64,000 nt of DNA from Bisporella sp. PMI_857 (lineage: Eukaryota > Ascomycota > Leotiomycetes > Helotiales > Helotiaceae). The number at the start of each line of letters is the position of its first letter. The stretch's first letter is position 1. The notes under the pieces are model-generated. The model saw only the letters and a program-made list of their open reading frames with translations, was not told where the DNA came from and made no database searches. Position numbers and translations under genes: made by a program. The DNA is taken from NCBI GenBank assembly GCA_021307315.1, contig JAJSPD010000022.1, positions 558,001-622,000 on the forward strand. Reading direction: 5' to 3'. This document shows, in pieces, positions 44,481 through 55,720 of this stretch.

Positions 44481-45744
44481 GAGCAAAGCATGGTGCAAAA
44501 AAAGTCTTAAAAGAGCAAGGGAAAACGTAGTCGGGAATGTAAGAGCGCTACACTAGAGGCAGGTGAGCCAGAGCCATGGAGGACACCAGTAGCGCAGACG
44601 ATCTAAGCGCAGGTTGCAGAGGAACAGATTGCTGCAAGAGGAATAGAAAATCATTGCTCTGTTCTTCAGTTCGAATGGGTTTCTTGAGACAGGCTCGCGC
44701 AGGGCTCGCGACCGGTACTGTACATTAGAGTTTGTCTCTGTTTCGTGTGCTATATATCTTGCTCTACCCGGTATTGCTTTATGGCCACAATCTAGACAGA
44801 CACCTATCTTCTTACATAGCGTACATTCAAGATCTCCCGAGCTTAAGAAATTAGATGTCGTCATTCTATCAAGAAGTAAATTCAATAAGTCACGGTAGAC
44901 TTCTTTGATATCCTTCTCACAATCACTCCGTATGTCTCCGTCAATGACATCAGAGGCAACACCTCTTAAAGCATTAATGCAATCTCGCGGGTTATTACAT
45001 TCAAAGTCGGATTTGACGAGCACCTATAGTAACCTGTCTAAGGTCCTTGTATCATGGTCGATAGTACGATTTGCTCGAAGGATACAGTGCCAGAACATAG
45101 TAGATTAGTTCATCGCTGTAATTCCCTCCTGGCACATGGCTATTTCTTCCTGAGCGATCTGAGATGTATTGCATCCTTCGGCCAGACAACTACCGCCTCA
45201 CGTGTTACGCATCATGCAGAAATTAGTAAGAGTTTTCACTGTTATCAATTTTCGGCTACAGTGGATCGTGGAGCCTTTGGCGAGGTAGTATTGTTGCACA
45301 AACTAGACCCTGCGCCAATGATGGCCGTCTTGCCACTGGCCAAGATAGGCAAGCTCTTGAACCGACCACAGTATGTGGCAGAGGGATAGTTAATATCAGT
45401 TCTGCAGATATCTCGGTTGCATACTCAATATTATTTAGAACCGATGCGAATACAGAGCCCTCGAGCTACTTTACTTCCTCGCATTTGGTGCCGGCACATG
45501 CCCACCAAATCTATTACTTATTCTCTATTTGACGCTAAAGAGAAACGTTGCCAACTGAATTAATGCCATTTTGTGTACGTATTACGACAGTAAAGATAAA
45601 ATTTTGATTATGAAATGTGTATACTTTAAGGTAAAGACAGGATCATACTATGCCCGCGCGTGCACACACCGGCAAAGCACGCAATAACACCATATCGTAC
45701 GGTATAGCTCGCACCACTCTATATCGCATCGCTGTTGCTGGCCT
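44481..45744. other. Unassigned stretch
   Basis: A 156-codon minus-strand frame (45023-44553) contains CTLCKKIGVCLDCGHKAIPG, a possible metal-binding pattern, but no family was recognised. A 111-codon plus-strand frame at 45054-45389 is likewise unassigned. Either may be a relic. Confidence 0.35.
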
Positions 45745-46330
45745 CTACTCCACCTTCTCAAGCGTCTTAAAAATTTCTGGAATATCCACCGCGGTCGTAC
45801 CATTCGACAGAAGCGCAGCCAATTCATCAATCTGACTAGCTTCCATGCCTACCAGAGAGTACTTTTCCCCATTCTCGAGGATCAACAAGTCCGGCGGCGT
45901 GCACTCCTCCGCAACGGCTGCTGCACCCCTCTTTTTCCCACGAAAACCGTAGCCCGCACCCGTGTACGGACTATTTTTAAGACACACGAAGTTGGTGTGA
46001 TACGCAGTCTCTATCGTTTTTAATACATTACAACGCCCGCCTTCGTAGCCCCTACATTCGATATACCAGTCGTATAATATGCCGCGAAAGCCAATAGAAG
46101 GCACAGTTCCGGAATTGAGGCCGCAGCAGACCTAGTGAAATATATCAGATACCGTATACGGGCTAAGGGTAAGCAGAGAGGGAAGAGGAAAGGGAGATAG
46201 CTACGTTAGGATTCAAGTTTGTGCACACTAGGGAGGTCGGACCGCTACAATCGGTAGTAGTAGAGTGAAGGTAGACGTCAAGTGCAGAAACTGCAGTAGC
46301 AAAGCCGAGGATGATGCTGAGGTAATGCAT
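45745..46330 (-). CDS. Small secreted cysteine-containing protein
   Basis: Two exons (46330-46205 and 46131-45745) joined across a 73-bp intron give 170 aa; splicing creates LNPNVCCGLNSGT. The start MHYLSIILGFATAVSA is a signal peptide. The mature protein has eight cysteines (DCS, VCT, VCC, ECR, RCN, VCL, ECT), consistent with four disulfides, followed by a basic GKKRG segment and an acidic C-terminus. No known domain; size and composition resemble small secreted effector-like or cell-surface proteins. An upstream in-frame Met (46447) would place the hydrophobic segment internally and is less likely. Confidence 0.7.
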
Positions 46331-46938
46331 ATCGAATGGAGAAGATAGCTGATTACTGAAGCAGGTAGAGGTCTGGTAGCAGTTCGAAAGTTGATGCGAC
46401 AAAGATTGAGAAGATCGATGCGATGAAGAAGCATTACTCGAGGACATTTCCTGTTTTTTATATACACTATCTAGCCAAGCTATATGCTGAATCCGTGTCT
46501 TTTATCGAATCATACACAAGCTCGAAAAATATAATACAGGAAAAAAGTTAGACGCTCTAGAAGATACGACTCTTATATGCCGCATCGTAAAGCTGACAGC
46601 ATTTAATTCTAGCTTTTACTCCTGTCTAATGAAACACCGGCCAGGCTACTGGCTAAAAGCAATAGCTTGTGGATAGAAGCAGGCAAATGCTGTGGCTTTT
46701 GTTTTCAAGTTCAAGCTGGTTTTGCCGATACTTGTATCTACTAGTAAGTCACTGGATCCGAGCTGGGGACAAGCATAGCTAAGTGGATGAAATAGCAATT
46801 GGAGGGGAAGCTTGGCGATTATGGAGAAAGCGAGTCTTGTACGAGCCACTTGAACGCTCATAAGAAATAAGTTCCTTTTTAGTAAGGTTGTTTAATTATA
46901 TAATTTCAATTCCTTTATCTAAGATTAATATATCATAT
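46331..46938. other. No gene recognised
   Basis: Promoter side of the small secreted protein gene (an ATATAAAAAA-like run about 125 bp upstream). No other signal. Confidence 0.4.
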
Positions 46939-47485
46939 TGTAGGAACACCCGGGTCAGAGTAATTACTATGCCTTAACCTAAGGGCCCGTAGCACCGCGA
47001 TCTCTACGCAGTGCTAGTATGCTCGTTGAGGTTGGTGGATAAGTCTTGATTGTTGGTTGATCTTGATTGTTCTAAGCTCTCGTTCTAAGGGGTTGAGTAG
47101 GATCGAGGTCCCACGTTTCAGGTGCTGGGCACATGATCGTAACTACATACAAATAGCTACTAACACCTACCGACCTTTGGAACAAGGCTTCACTAAGTAC
47201 AAGAATTTAGCTAAAGGCCATTCAATATTGGAGACGTCGAAAGTGAATCGTGAGACAGAATATACGACTATCTGCTTTAGGTTTTTTTTCCGACTCTTAT
47301 TGTTGGTATCCCCTCCTTACCTTCCACGGGGCAAAAGGCACAGCTCATAGGCCGTGCTCTTGCTCTTGATGGATATGGTAATTGTTGTTGTATTAGGTTC
47401 TACTCTAGATTCTACAAAATGGGGTTTGTGCGGACCACGTGACCTGGTGGGTCGTATGTGGATCCGTAAACCCCTACTTCCTACA
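46939..47485 (-). mobile_element. Probable solo LTR (547 bp) containing repeat R copy 2
   Basis: The ends form a perfect 8-bp inverted pair, TGTAGGAA..TTCCTACA. The flanking 5-mers CATAT and CTTAT match at four of five positions. Its right 188 bp (47297-47484) is the inverted copy of 17051-17238. Its left about 230 bp is shared with 43812-43991. It may be one LTR or a composite. Confidence 0.5.
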
Positions 47486-47696
47486 CTTATGTCAGACTTC
47501 TAGAGAGTCGCCTAAAACCTGCAATTGGATGGCAGGTACCGATCGCTGTAAGTCTATATTATGTGACTCGCGCGACGCACCGTCAAACCGTCCCTGTCAG
47601 AAAGAGGAACCATTGGATAGAGGATCTGAGAGAGCATCACGCTAATAGAATCCGAGCTAGTACGGAGCTTTGCGGATATTGTATTTTCTACTTATG

Positions 47697-47975
47697 TAAA
47701 CCGATTCCTGACCCCTCATTCTTTTTGCCTTGCACAACACACCGAGCGCGGGATAAAGCCCTCGTTCAAGGCTCCCAAGAGTTGTAGATGAAGATTGGTG
47801 CAATTAGAGTCTCAATAGAGCAGGAAATAATCCATGGCAACCCGCTGCAGTTTTGTCCGAGTTCGCAATCAAAATCCGTTGCCCTGATGGTGGATTTCGT
47901 AAAACGAGCTGAATTGGGGTGGAAAGTGGAAGAAAATTTGAGGCTGACGGAAGGTGGTGGAGCAAACTTGGGGGC
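47697..47975 (+). repeat. Direct repeat S, copy 2
   Basis: Partner of 44195-44480. A 108-codon frame from 47788 (MKIGAIRVSIEQEIIHGNPL) is open through this copy but is interrupted in copy 1, so it is a repeat-encoded remnant and not a gene I can support. Confidence 0.6.
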
Positions 47976-48706
47976 CAAATGGGCCAAATGGGCAGGCGTA
48001 CGTATAACTCCACACCATTATATTACATGGCATGGATATTCAAACACACTTTCCTGTTCCAGATCTTATTATTGCATATGTTCAATCATAAATTGCTACC
48101 TAGTATGCACATGATTCTTGCAGATTCGGTCGCTATCTCGGAAATTCTTGAAACGTGAAAGTCGAGCATCGCATTTTTTTTAATGGGCCGCTCGCTTACG
48201 CCTGTATTGCCGCCCCAAATGAGGTCCAAGCGATGTCGTACAATCCCACCTTTCGGCACAACCACCGAATGAGATTACCTTTACAGCACATCGATCCAGA
48301 TTGACCATTGTCCCATAGATCATGATTCAGTCCTCTTGCAATCTCACGATGGCTACACCGGTACTTTCAGCCGAACTTAAAAGCCTCTTTTCCGCCTTCC
48401 AAACTGAGGCTCGATTGATTGAAGCCTTTATATCAGTTTTCTGTGATCTTGTAGAAGCAGAGAGAATTTTCGTGCCACCACGCGATCTGCACACTCGTGT
48501 CTTCCCGACATTTAAATAGAGAAGAAATGAAAGTGTCCCTTGGTAGGTTTCGTAATCGAAGTTCTGGGCTATTTCCCAGATTGATAGTCCCTGGCCAGTG
48601 ATGCCAACCGGGAAAGGGTCAGAAACTAGGTCGTGGAAAACAAGTGAGGAAATAAAGATCCGCTTTTTCGTACTGCTCTGAATATTCAACCAAAGTGCTT
48701 GGTTTC
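47976..48706. other. No gene recognised
   Basis: Overlapping short frames on both strands (48322-48519 +, 48327-48689 -) show no domain. Confidence 0.3.
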
Positions 48707-49060
48707 ATGTCCACATTTGCGTTAAAGCTAATAAGAGTTCCCAGTATATACGTGGAAGGCTTGCAGAAAGCAGCTAACGAGGACATTCTGAATTTGGAGT
48801 TTGAAACATCTTATGTGCTTCACTCGACGTTTATTTACGGCCATGCGCGCTGGCCACCTTTACCTCTAGGCGAAACAGAACATTTTGTAGACGAAGCTCG
48901 ACTATTCTATGGATCCGTTCAGCCTGCGGTGTTTAACGGATCACGAACCTGGTCTGAGGAAGTTCATGACTTGATGGAAAAGTGCCTAGTTAAGATCGTG
49001 CCAGTCATGAAGGCGCTCGCCGAAACGGCACCTAGCCTAGCCGAATTCAACAACGCATAA
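48707..49060 (+). CDS. Hypothetical protein, weak support
   Basis: A 117-codon frame from the ATG at 48707 (MSTFALKLIRVPSIYVEGLQ) is amphipathic and has a protein-like composition in the C-terminal half (WSEEVHDLMEKCLVKIVPVM). No family was recognised. It could be the last exon of a longer gene or a fragment; the upstream frame at 48349 could not be joined convincingly. Confidence 0.25.
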   Translation: MSTFALKLIRVPSIYVEGLQKAANEDILNLEFETSYVLHSTFIYGHARWPPLPLGETEHFVDEARLFYGSVQPAVFNGSRTWSEEVHDLMEKCLVKIVPVMKALAETAPSLAEFNNA

Positions 49061-49607
49061 ACATACTTACAAAGAATAGGATATTCACGTCTGCAATGAA
49101 AAATTTCTTTTTAGGTAGAAGCCGGTGTGCCAAACCATAATGCCAATTTATCTTTGCCCAAAACGTTTGTGTCCTACCAATGTACACTCAACTAATGCCG
49201 AAACTAAAGCCAGTTTTATTTCAACCAACAGATCGTTCCTCCACACTCTGTTAGCTTCCGGTTAAGCTGAAGCCTTGGCATACCTATGTAGTGATTGTCA
49301 TCCTTGCACCCACAAAGCCAAGCCAAAGTTGATTTCACCCGTAACCGATACACAGGCAATGGTATCCCAATTAGCACATCGAGGACGTCTGCAAGGTGCA
49401 AATGAACTCAAAACGAGATGTCCTTTTCTGATCTGGTTGAACATTTACCAAAAGGTGGCTATCCGCACAATAGAGGGTATTTACTAAACCATTCACCAGG
49501 TTCGGATTCTATCAATAGTAGCACTAGCCGTCACTCCATGTCCATAAATATGTTTTTATTAAAAAGAAGGCCTAGAGCCCACCGCTCGACTCATAATTAA
49601 ACAATAT
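49061..49607. other. No gene recognised
   Basis: Sequence downstream of the dynamin-like gene. A short minus-strand frame (49401-49216) has no family features. Confidence 0.35.
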
Positions 49608-52144
49608 TTAATCATCCCATTGTGGAGGAGCAGGTACAGACTTCCCCTTCTTCCTACCTTTCCTGAGAACCGAAGGCGAGCAAAAATCATCTTCCTGCGG
49701 CTCTTCCGGCAACTCATCTACTGCTACTACATCTTGGGGAGCAAGAAGAGGTTCTGGAAGTGGTGGGCTAATGTTTCTGAGGGCAGGCTCCAAGCTATCC
49801 GGTAGCGATCTGACGTCATCCGTAGTTGAGTTATCAGATGCCTCATCGGAGTCGCCAGGATCGTACTCCGTGGAGTTCAACGTGCTCTTTGATTGCGCCG
49901 TACTATCGTCTACACCTACTAACCATATGAGTAAAAGTTTACAAGTGGACATGCCGGGTACAATCTCACCAAGTATTCTAACGCCGATGAAGCGTTTACA
50001 GGTCTCAATACCCTTCACAAGAACCTCCAGCTGTTTGTCCAGCTGTCCGCGCTGGGTGCGGTTCTCCTCAGATTCACCAGCGATGCTAGTCACGAGGTCC
50101 GCGGGCATAGAAGTGACCATAATAGGAGAGAAGATATCATAGAGCGGGGAGATCAGCTTGGTTTCGATAACTTCGACAGAAATGTCATCGACGAAACGTT
50201 CCAAAGCAACCTATCAAGCGTACAAGAAGCGTCAACCAAGATTCAATAGAAGCAGGGGCAAAATACGCAGGAAAAATAGCGGACCTTGTAGTAAGCCACC
50301 ATGCAGTCCAAAGCTTCGGAACACGCAAAGCGATTCATGTCAGGCTCAGCGCGCTGCACGAGAGCCGCCACAAGTGGGCGGAAGTCCTTGTACTGGTAGC
50401 TGAGATTTGCAGAATCAAGGGAGGCGACACCGAAGAAATCTTTGACGATTCTTCCGTATTCATCCTTGTTTCGTTCGTTCCGGATATTCTGAAGGGCCTC
50501 GGTGAAATAATGGTTGTACGTTATTGGATGGCCTTTCTGATGCGGCGTCAACAGCTCAGTGCTCTTCGTGTTCAGAGTTCCTAATAGATCATTCAAAGCA
50601 GGCTCAAAGATCTTTTGGAAGAGTGTTTCGGAGGTTGCAGCATCAGCAACGTAGGTGGATGCCAAACTGAGGAATTCTTTAACGGCCATCCAGACTTTTT
50701 TGATGTGGCCTCGGGTGAGCGCTTCCCAGGGAGATGATTGTTCTAGGAACAAATCTGTCACTATCATGGGATTGAAGGTTCCCGGCAATTCTCGACCTTT
50801 AGTCCTCCGCACCAGGTGCTGAATGTGATTCATGAATTCCTCTCTTGTCGTTGCAATCACCCCTCTAGGAACAGCCGCCTTGCTTGGAGAGTTGACAATC
50901 TCACGGCGGTGGCCTCGCCTGGAGATGCGCTCAGCGAAGTCTAGGTTGAGGTTCTGTACCACCGCCCGTAGACGCTTTTGATATCCAGGTTCCGATTGAG
51001 CATCCTCAAAGAACGGATCGTTATACGTTCCATCTACAGACGCTTTGATGAGGGACTGGAATAACTGGCTGATATGGAGCAGATAGAGCCGCTGCTCGTC
51101 CAAACTAGCTCGAGGCTTCCCCAGCTTATCTAAGCGACTGCGGCAAGCGTTGGATTTGATTTCGATTTCATCAATCAAGCCAGGTAGCTCCGCAGCGATC
51201 TGTCTGAGGAGGACTTTGCTTAGCCTATTTCGTAACTTTTTGACGCCTAAGAGGTGGCGTGGCAGATCTTCCCAGCTCCCCTGAGAAAAGAACTCCTCTT
51301 CCTTGGCATCACGATCTGCTAAAGACCACTCTCCCGTTTCAGAATCCATGTTTTTCAGGACATGCCAGCCTAGCCGGAAATCCACATCTTGGTTTCTGGC
51401 AAGAGAGATGTACATGGCTTCACTCTCGGAACTCGCAATCAAAGTATCCGGCTTAGTGATGACGCCGAGTGTCCGATTACCCTTCTTATCAGCAGCACGT
51501 GCGAGCTTTAACACGATCTGGTTCGCATAGTCATTCTTCGCTGAGACTACCGCAAGGATGATACTCCTTGGCTCCTTCATATAAGTTTGAACTACGTCTT
51601 GTACCAGCTCGACATCGGAAGCCGATTGCTGTTTCGTCTCGGAGTGAATAAGACCAGGCAGGTCTACAATAGTCAGGTGAGGTCGGTCAGGACCCGAAAC
51701 CTCAACGCGAAGGAGATCTTTCGAGAAAGCTCTACCATGAGTGGAGATTGCCAAAGCTGATTTTGCGTTCTCGATCAGGCTGGGAAGCCCATCGAAGTCA
51801 CCTAGCTTCTCGTGAAAGCCACCGAGGTAGAGCTGCTCAGACTCGCTGCGCGATTCGTGAGGGACGATTGACACGCTTACGCCGATGTGTGACGTCTTGC
51901 GGAGGACTAACTCTATCGGAAATCGGGTACATAGGTTGCTTTTGGTAGGAAATGGTACGCCAGATATTGCTTCCAGCACAGAGCTCTTTCCGGATGACTG
52001 ATCCCCGCACACAATGATCTGTGGCAATGAGACATAGTGACTGATGCCTTGCGCGCGAAGACAGTCGATCGAGTTCAGTAACTCTAGTTGATCTTTGGAG
52101 CACAACCCATTTAGGGCTTCTGTGTGGAAAGGTTTCAACACCAT
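49608..52144 (-). CDS. Dynamin-like GTPase (Mx/Vps1-related fungal type)
   Basis: Exons 52144-50285 and 50210-49608, with a 74-bp intron, give 820 aa. The ATG at 52144 (MVLKPFHTEALNGL) is chosen over an upstream in-frame Met that adds a non-family leader. GTPase motifs: G1 GDQSSGKSS (47-55), G2 region with TRFPIEL, G3 DLPGL near 146, G4 TKPD near 225. The middle/stalk region contains GTFNPMIVTDLFLEQSSPWE and a GED-like segment spans the intron (YYK|VALERFVDDIS). No PH or membrane-anchor domain is seen; an acidic Ser/Pro-rich tail ends with a basic RKGRKKGK. A further 3n intron (GTGAGA..GTAG, between ILG and VDDS) is possible and would not change the frame. Family members remodel membranes; this variable fungal subclass has no settled role. 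Confidence 0.88.
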
Positions 52145-54102
52145 CTTGAATGTTGACGCCGATGTTGGAATTGAGGATGAGAAGACGAGGAAGTGAAGAG
52201 AAAGATTAAAATGATGGAAGGTGATGGGAACTTTGGATAATAAAGACAGAGGCACAACAATAAAATCAAGCTAGGTCGTAGCAAAGTCACACTGTTGACA
52301 TATGACTGTCAAAGGTGGCCAGCGACCGATTATAACATTATTTTTGTCTTGGGGACTTTTGCTGCCGCTCAGCTAGTGTCTCTGGTGCTGCAGCTTGGTG
52401 ACGCCATCTTGTGCAACCATGCGCAGGTATGGCAATGGACTCCTGTTGGTCAGGAAGATGAACACACTTCTGATTGGCGGTATTGGGGAATCCTCATCTG
52501 CACACCGCCTTTTATCTCTCGACAGATCATAATAGAGGCTTCGAATCAGATATGCGCGGGAAATACTGTGTCCCTACCTGTTATACGCTCTGTTTCTCTT
52601 TGGAAGTGGAGGTCAACTTCTGGGGGGGCCTGGTTTCAAAGTTGACTCGGTGTTGATGCCTTGCAGTCAAATGTGCAACAGTTGCAGACAAAGATTATTG
52701 ATGGTCTAGCGAGGGAGTCCTCAAGTGATCGGCTACTTGGAAAAGGAGGTAACTATGCGAGGACTGGGAGTCGCGAGTGTGCGGCGTTTTAGTGGGTTGG
52801 CCAAAGGAAAGCTGTGTGATCCAAATACGTGACTTATCGTATATTATATTAATTATATCCAATAAACACGTCGAGTCAACCGCACTCAGAGATGTGGTAG
52901 TACAAAACCTCCCTTCCAGGGTTCCATGGCGTTCAAGTTATCAAGTTTATGTATTATTTTCTTTTTGCCGTGAGGGCCTACCGTCCATTGAAGCCTACAC
53001 TAGAGAACCAACCAATCATATGCTCAAGTGGGTTTCGTGTTTCCATGGCAGAACTCATGGCAAGGAGACCTCAAAAAGACTCTTCTTCTTGTTATACTGC
53101 ATTTGGTTCCTTGCGTACGTCTTGTATATAGAACCTACCCTAGCTGTTCAGTCAGGTCATCGCACTGGTAGTACTCTAGTATGAAAAGAGGAAATATACT
53201 TCTCACTTAATGATACATGGGCAGCACAGCGTATCTTCTACTCTTGCACAAGCCAAACTTCCGACCCTCCCCCAATCCTCCTAATCACTGCAGAATTAGA
53301 CCCATCAACAAGATGTCGGTAGTATCACTCGAAGCAGTTCAGTAGAGTCTAAGCTCCATTACTCCCCATGTCTTCCGACGGCGGCGATAATGGATGGACT
53401 GATGATAGCATGGCCGAACTGGAGAAAGAACTTGAGTTGGCTTTGGAAAAGAAAAAAGTAGAGTCATTATAGGCCGGCACATCATAGTGATACAGCAGCA
53501 GAAGAGCTTGCAGCACATAGAGAAGAACTTGGGAATCCAACTATGAGTAATCAGCAGGATTTGATTGAGGTTGTCGATACGGAAGCGAAGGCACCAAGAC
53601 AAGCATACAGAGATCAGCAGCGAAACCACCATTCTGTAAATACCGATGACAATCAGAACGCGTGCAATAACTAGAGATAAGGACCCGCGGCCCGCAAAGC
53701 GACGAAAGCGATGGGCAGCGACTACCGCATCTCCAACCATCTGCCGCAGCATTGGACATTAATCACGACGCGGCTCCACATTCTAAGATACATCAGGCAC
53801 TGTTAAAGCTAAAGAAGAGCAAGGTTCCACAGACAGAAGAAGAGGATATAAAGCCGCTGCAGATGTGGAACGGGGGCTTTTCGTAAGTATCCATCTTTGC
53901 CGCCCTCTCTAGCCGGAGTGAAGAAGACCACCCGGGTGCGCTGTTCGACAAAAGTCAAAAGCGGCCTCGTACAGGAGCTGGTCGCTCTTGAACTCCGATA
54001 GAAGTAGGGCCAATTGCTTCGTTGATGTTAGGATAATTGCAACGGGGATGATCGAGCCCTCAAGCAGCAATGATAGCGATTCAAGTGACAGCTCGATGCG
54101 GG
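52145..54102. other. Gene-poor stretch
   Basis: No gene was recognised. At 53368 (+) an ATG opens a short acidic frame (MAELEKELELALEKKK) that soon hits stops, and 53795-53880 reads like a coding remnant. Probably decayed sequence. Confidence 0.4.
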
Positions 54103-54705
54103 TTATTTGTCGACATTTTGCTGCCCCCACAGTCTGCGGAACCCCCGTCGCCTCTCCGTTATCACCAACAACCCGGTGACCGTCCGCTCGCCAACTTTCT
54201 CCGCCTCTACAGCACCCCCAGCCTTGACGCGATCTTGCTTGTCAACCAAGGCATTCCCGGGTTTTATACCATCGTGAGTAGTTCCAAGCCATTCAAGCCA
54301 AGCAAGATCTTCAGTTATAGCTTTCATTTATGCCTCGCGCAACGAAAGCGGCTTGAGGCTTTGTACTGACAAGACCCGAGCCGATTTTGGGTCTCTGATC
54401 TGGTGAAGTTGCAAGCGTTTGGAGAGAGAGAATCCCGGCATGTATTCCAGGAAATTAACATCACCGAAGCGCCAAAAACCGGCCACAAGTTTAGGACAAA
54501 GTAGATGTCGTGCCAGGATGTCGAAAATTTGATTCTCTTTCACGCAGCCCTTGGGGCTTTCAATTGTTGGGCACTTCACGACGATGAGGGAATTCACTTT
54601 GCATACGATGCCGGTGCTCTCCTGCTGAGCTCTACAAGAGTCGGCATGCCTCGTAACAATTCCTTGGCTGTGGCCGTAGTGTGGATTATAGGAGAGAAGC
54701 GTCAA
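54103..54705 (-). pseudogene. Protein-kinase-like relic
   Basis: In one frame: IVVKCPTIESPKG and ENQIFDILARH, then NFLEYMPGFSLSKRLQLH, an in-frame stop (TAA at 54330-54328), then WLEWLGTTHDGIKPGNALVD. The order (Lys strand, hinge-like segment, catalytic-loop region ending KPxNxLVD) is that of a protein kinase. The loop reads HDGIKPGN where HxDIKPxN is expected, and a frameshift follows VGERTVTG. It is 5' truncated and inactive. Similar fungal kinase-like genes are common in accessory regions. Confidence 0.6.
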
Positions 54706-55375
54706 AGCAAATGTATTGCAGCCATTCAGGCGGTAGTATTATTTTGTTGTTTTGTGATATTTGACCCGGAGAGTGCACAGTAGGCCAAAACTAGCCGGGG
54801 ATAGGGAACTTGGCGCTAAGCTTTCTACCATGCTCCGTCAACCTTGACCACCACTATCAACGCCGTCCAAGCACCCCTATGTTCAAGGGTAAGATCCTCA
54901 CTTCTCACTTTCAAATGAAGCGGACGTTTACGTGCTGTCTTGTTCAAATAAAGGCCTCGATTTCCAAGACTTCGCGTATCGAGTGAGCATATCTCTTTGC
55001 AATAGTCTCGCCTTCACGGTGCCAGTCAAACCTTTGCTTAATTTCATGCTGCAGTGCCTATATTCTCGATAATTCTTTATCGATATTATGAATTCTGTTA
55101 GATGTTGTTCAAAGAGTACGGACTTCGCGCTGTTGTAACAAGTAGCCTTGCTGAATCGTTCCAATCCCGATTCTTTCATACACATTTCCCCTTCTCTGTC
55201 TCATAAGCAGTATGTGATACCCTAGATTATCCAACCAATTGCTCTCCAGCCTACGATCCTGACGTGTCCTCCCTACAATAACACTTTATCTCCGGCGAAA
55301 GTCTTTCTCATCTTCGCCGTCATACATGATCCACCCTGTTTTCCATTCTACATGATTCCAATGTCTGGCGCCGTG
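54706..55375. other. No gene recognised
   Basis: Short frames only. Confidence 0.35.
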
Positions 55376-55720
55376 TCACCCCAGCTTTGCCTCCTTTATC
55401 AAATTGCATTTCCGAAACTCCCGTACATTAGTAACCAAGGCTTTTTGGTCCTTTTCAGAGAGCTTAAGGTTCTTGAAGACTTGCAATTTACCATACTCGT
55501 CATCCATAAACTCGATGCCTCCAGCGTATGCCATCCAAGACCATGATGGCGCTTTGGGAGGCTCATGTTTGATCCGCCCCATCGGGCCGGATCGCCGCCA
55601 AAGAAGATTTCCGTGAAGACATAATTCGAAGATGCCGAAACTTTCGTGACGACCTAGAGCTCGTGCGATACAAGCCGCTAGCCCAGACAATGCATCAACT
55701 TTGCCGGTTTTGTTCGACAA
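55376..55720 (-). pseudogene. C-terminal fragment of a HET-domain protein
   Basis: The 114-codon frame includes KVDALSGLAACIARALG, LLWRRSGP and APSWSWMAYAGGIEF, the region that follows the HET core in many fungal HET proteins ('D K xx ALSGLA', 'APSWSW'). The HET core itself (SYxWG, DAxCIxQ) is missing, and similarity stops abruptly at about 55735, so it is a truncated relic. Confidence 0.6.

Noticed and set aside
47788..48114. 108-codon ORF as a gene
   Set aside because: It lies in repeat S, whose other copy has the same sequence broken by stops; no start context or domain.
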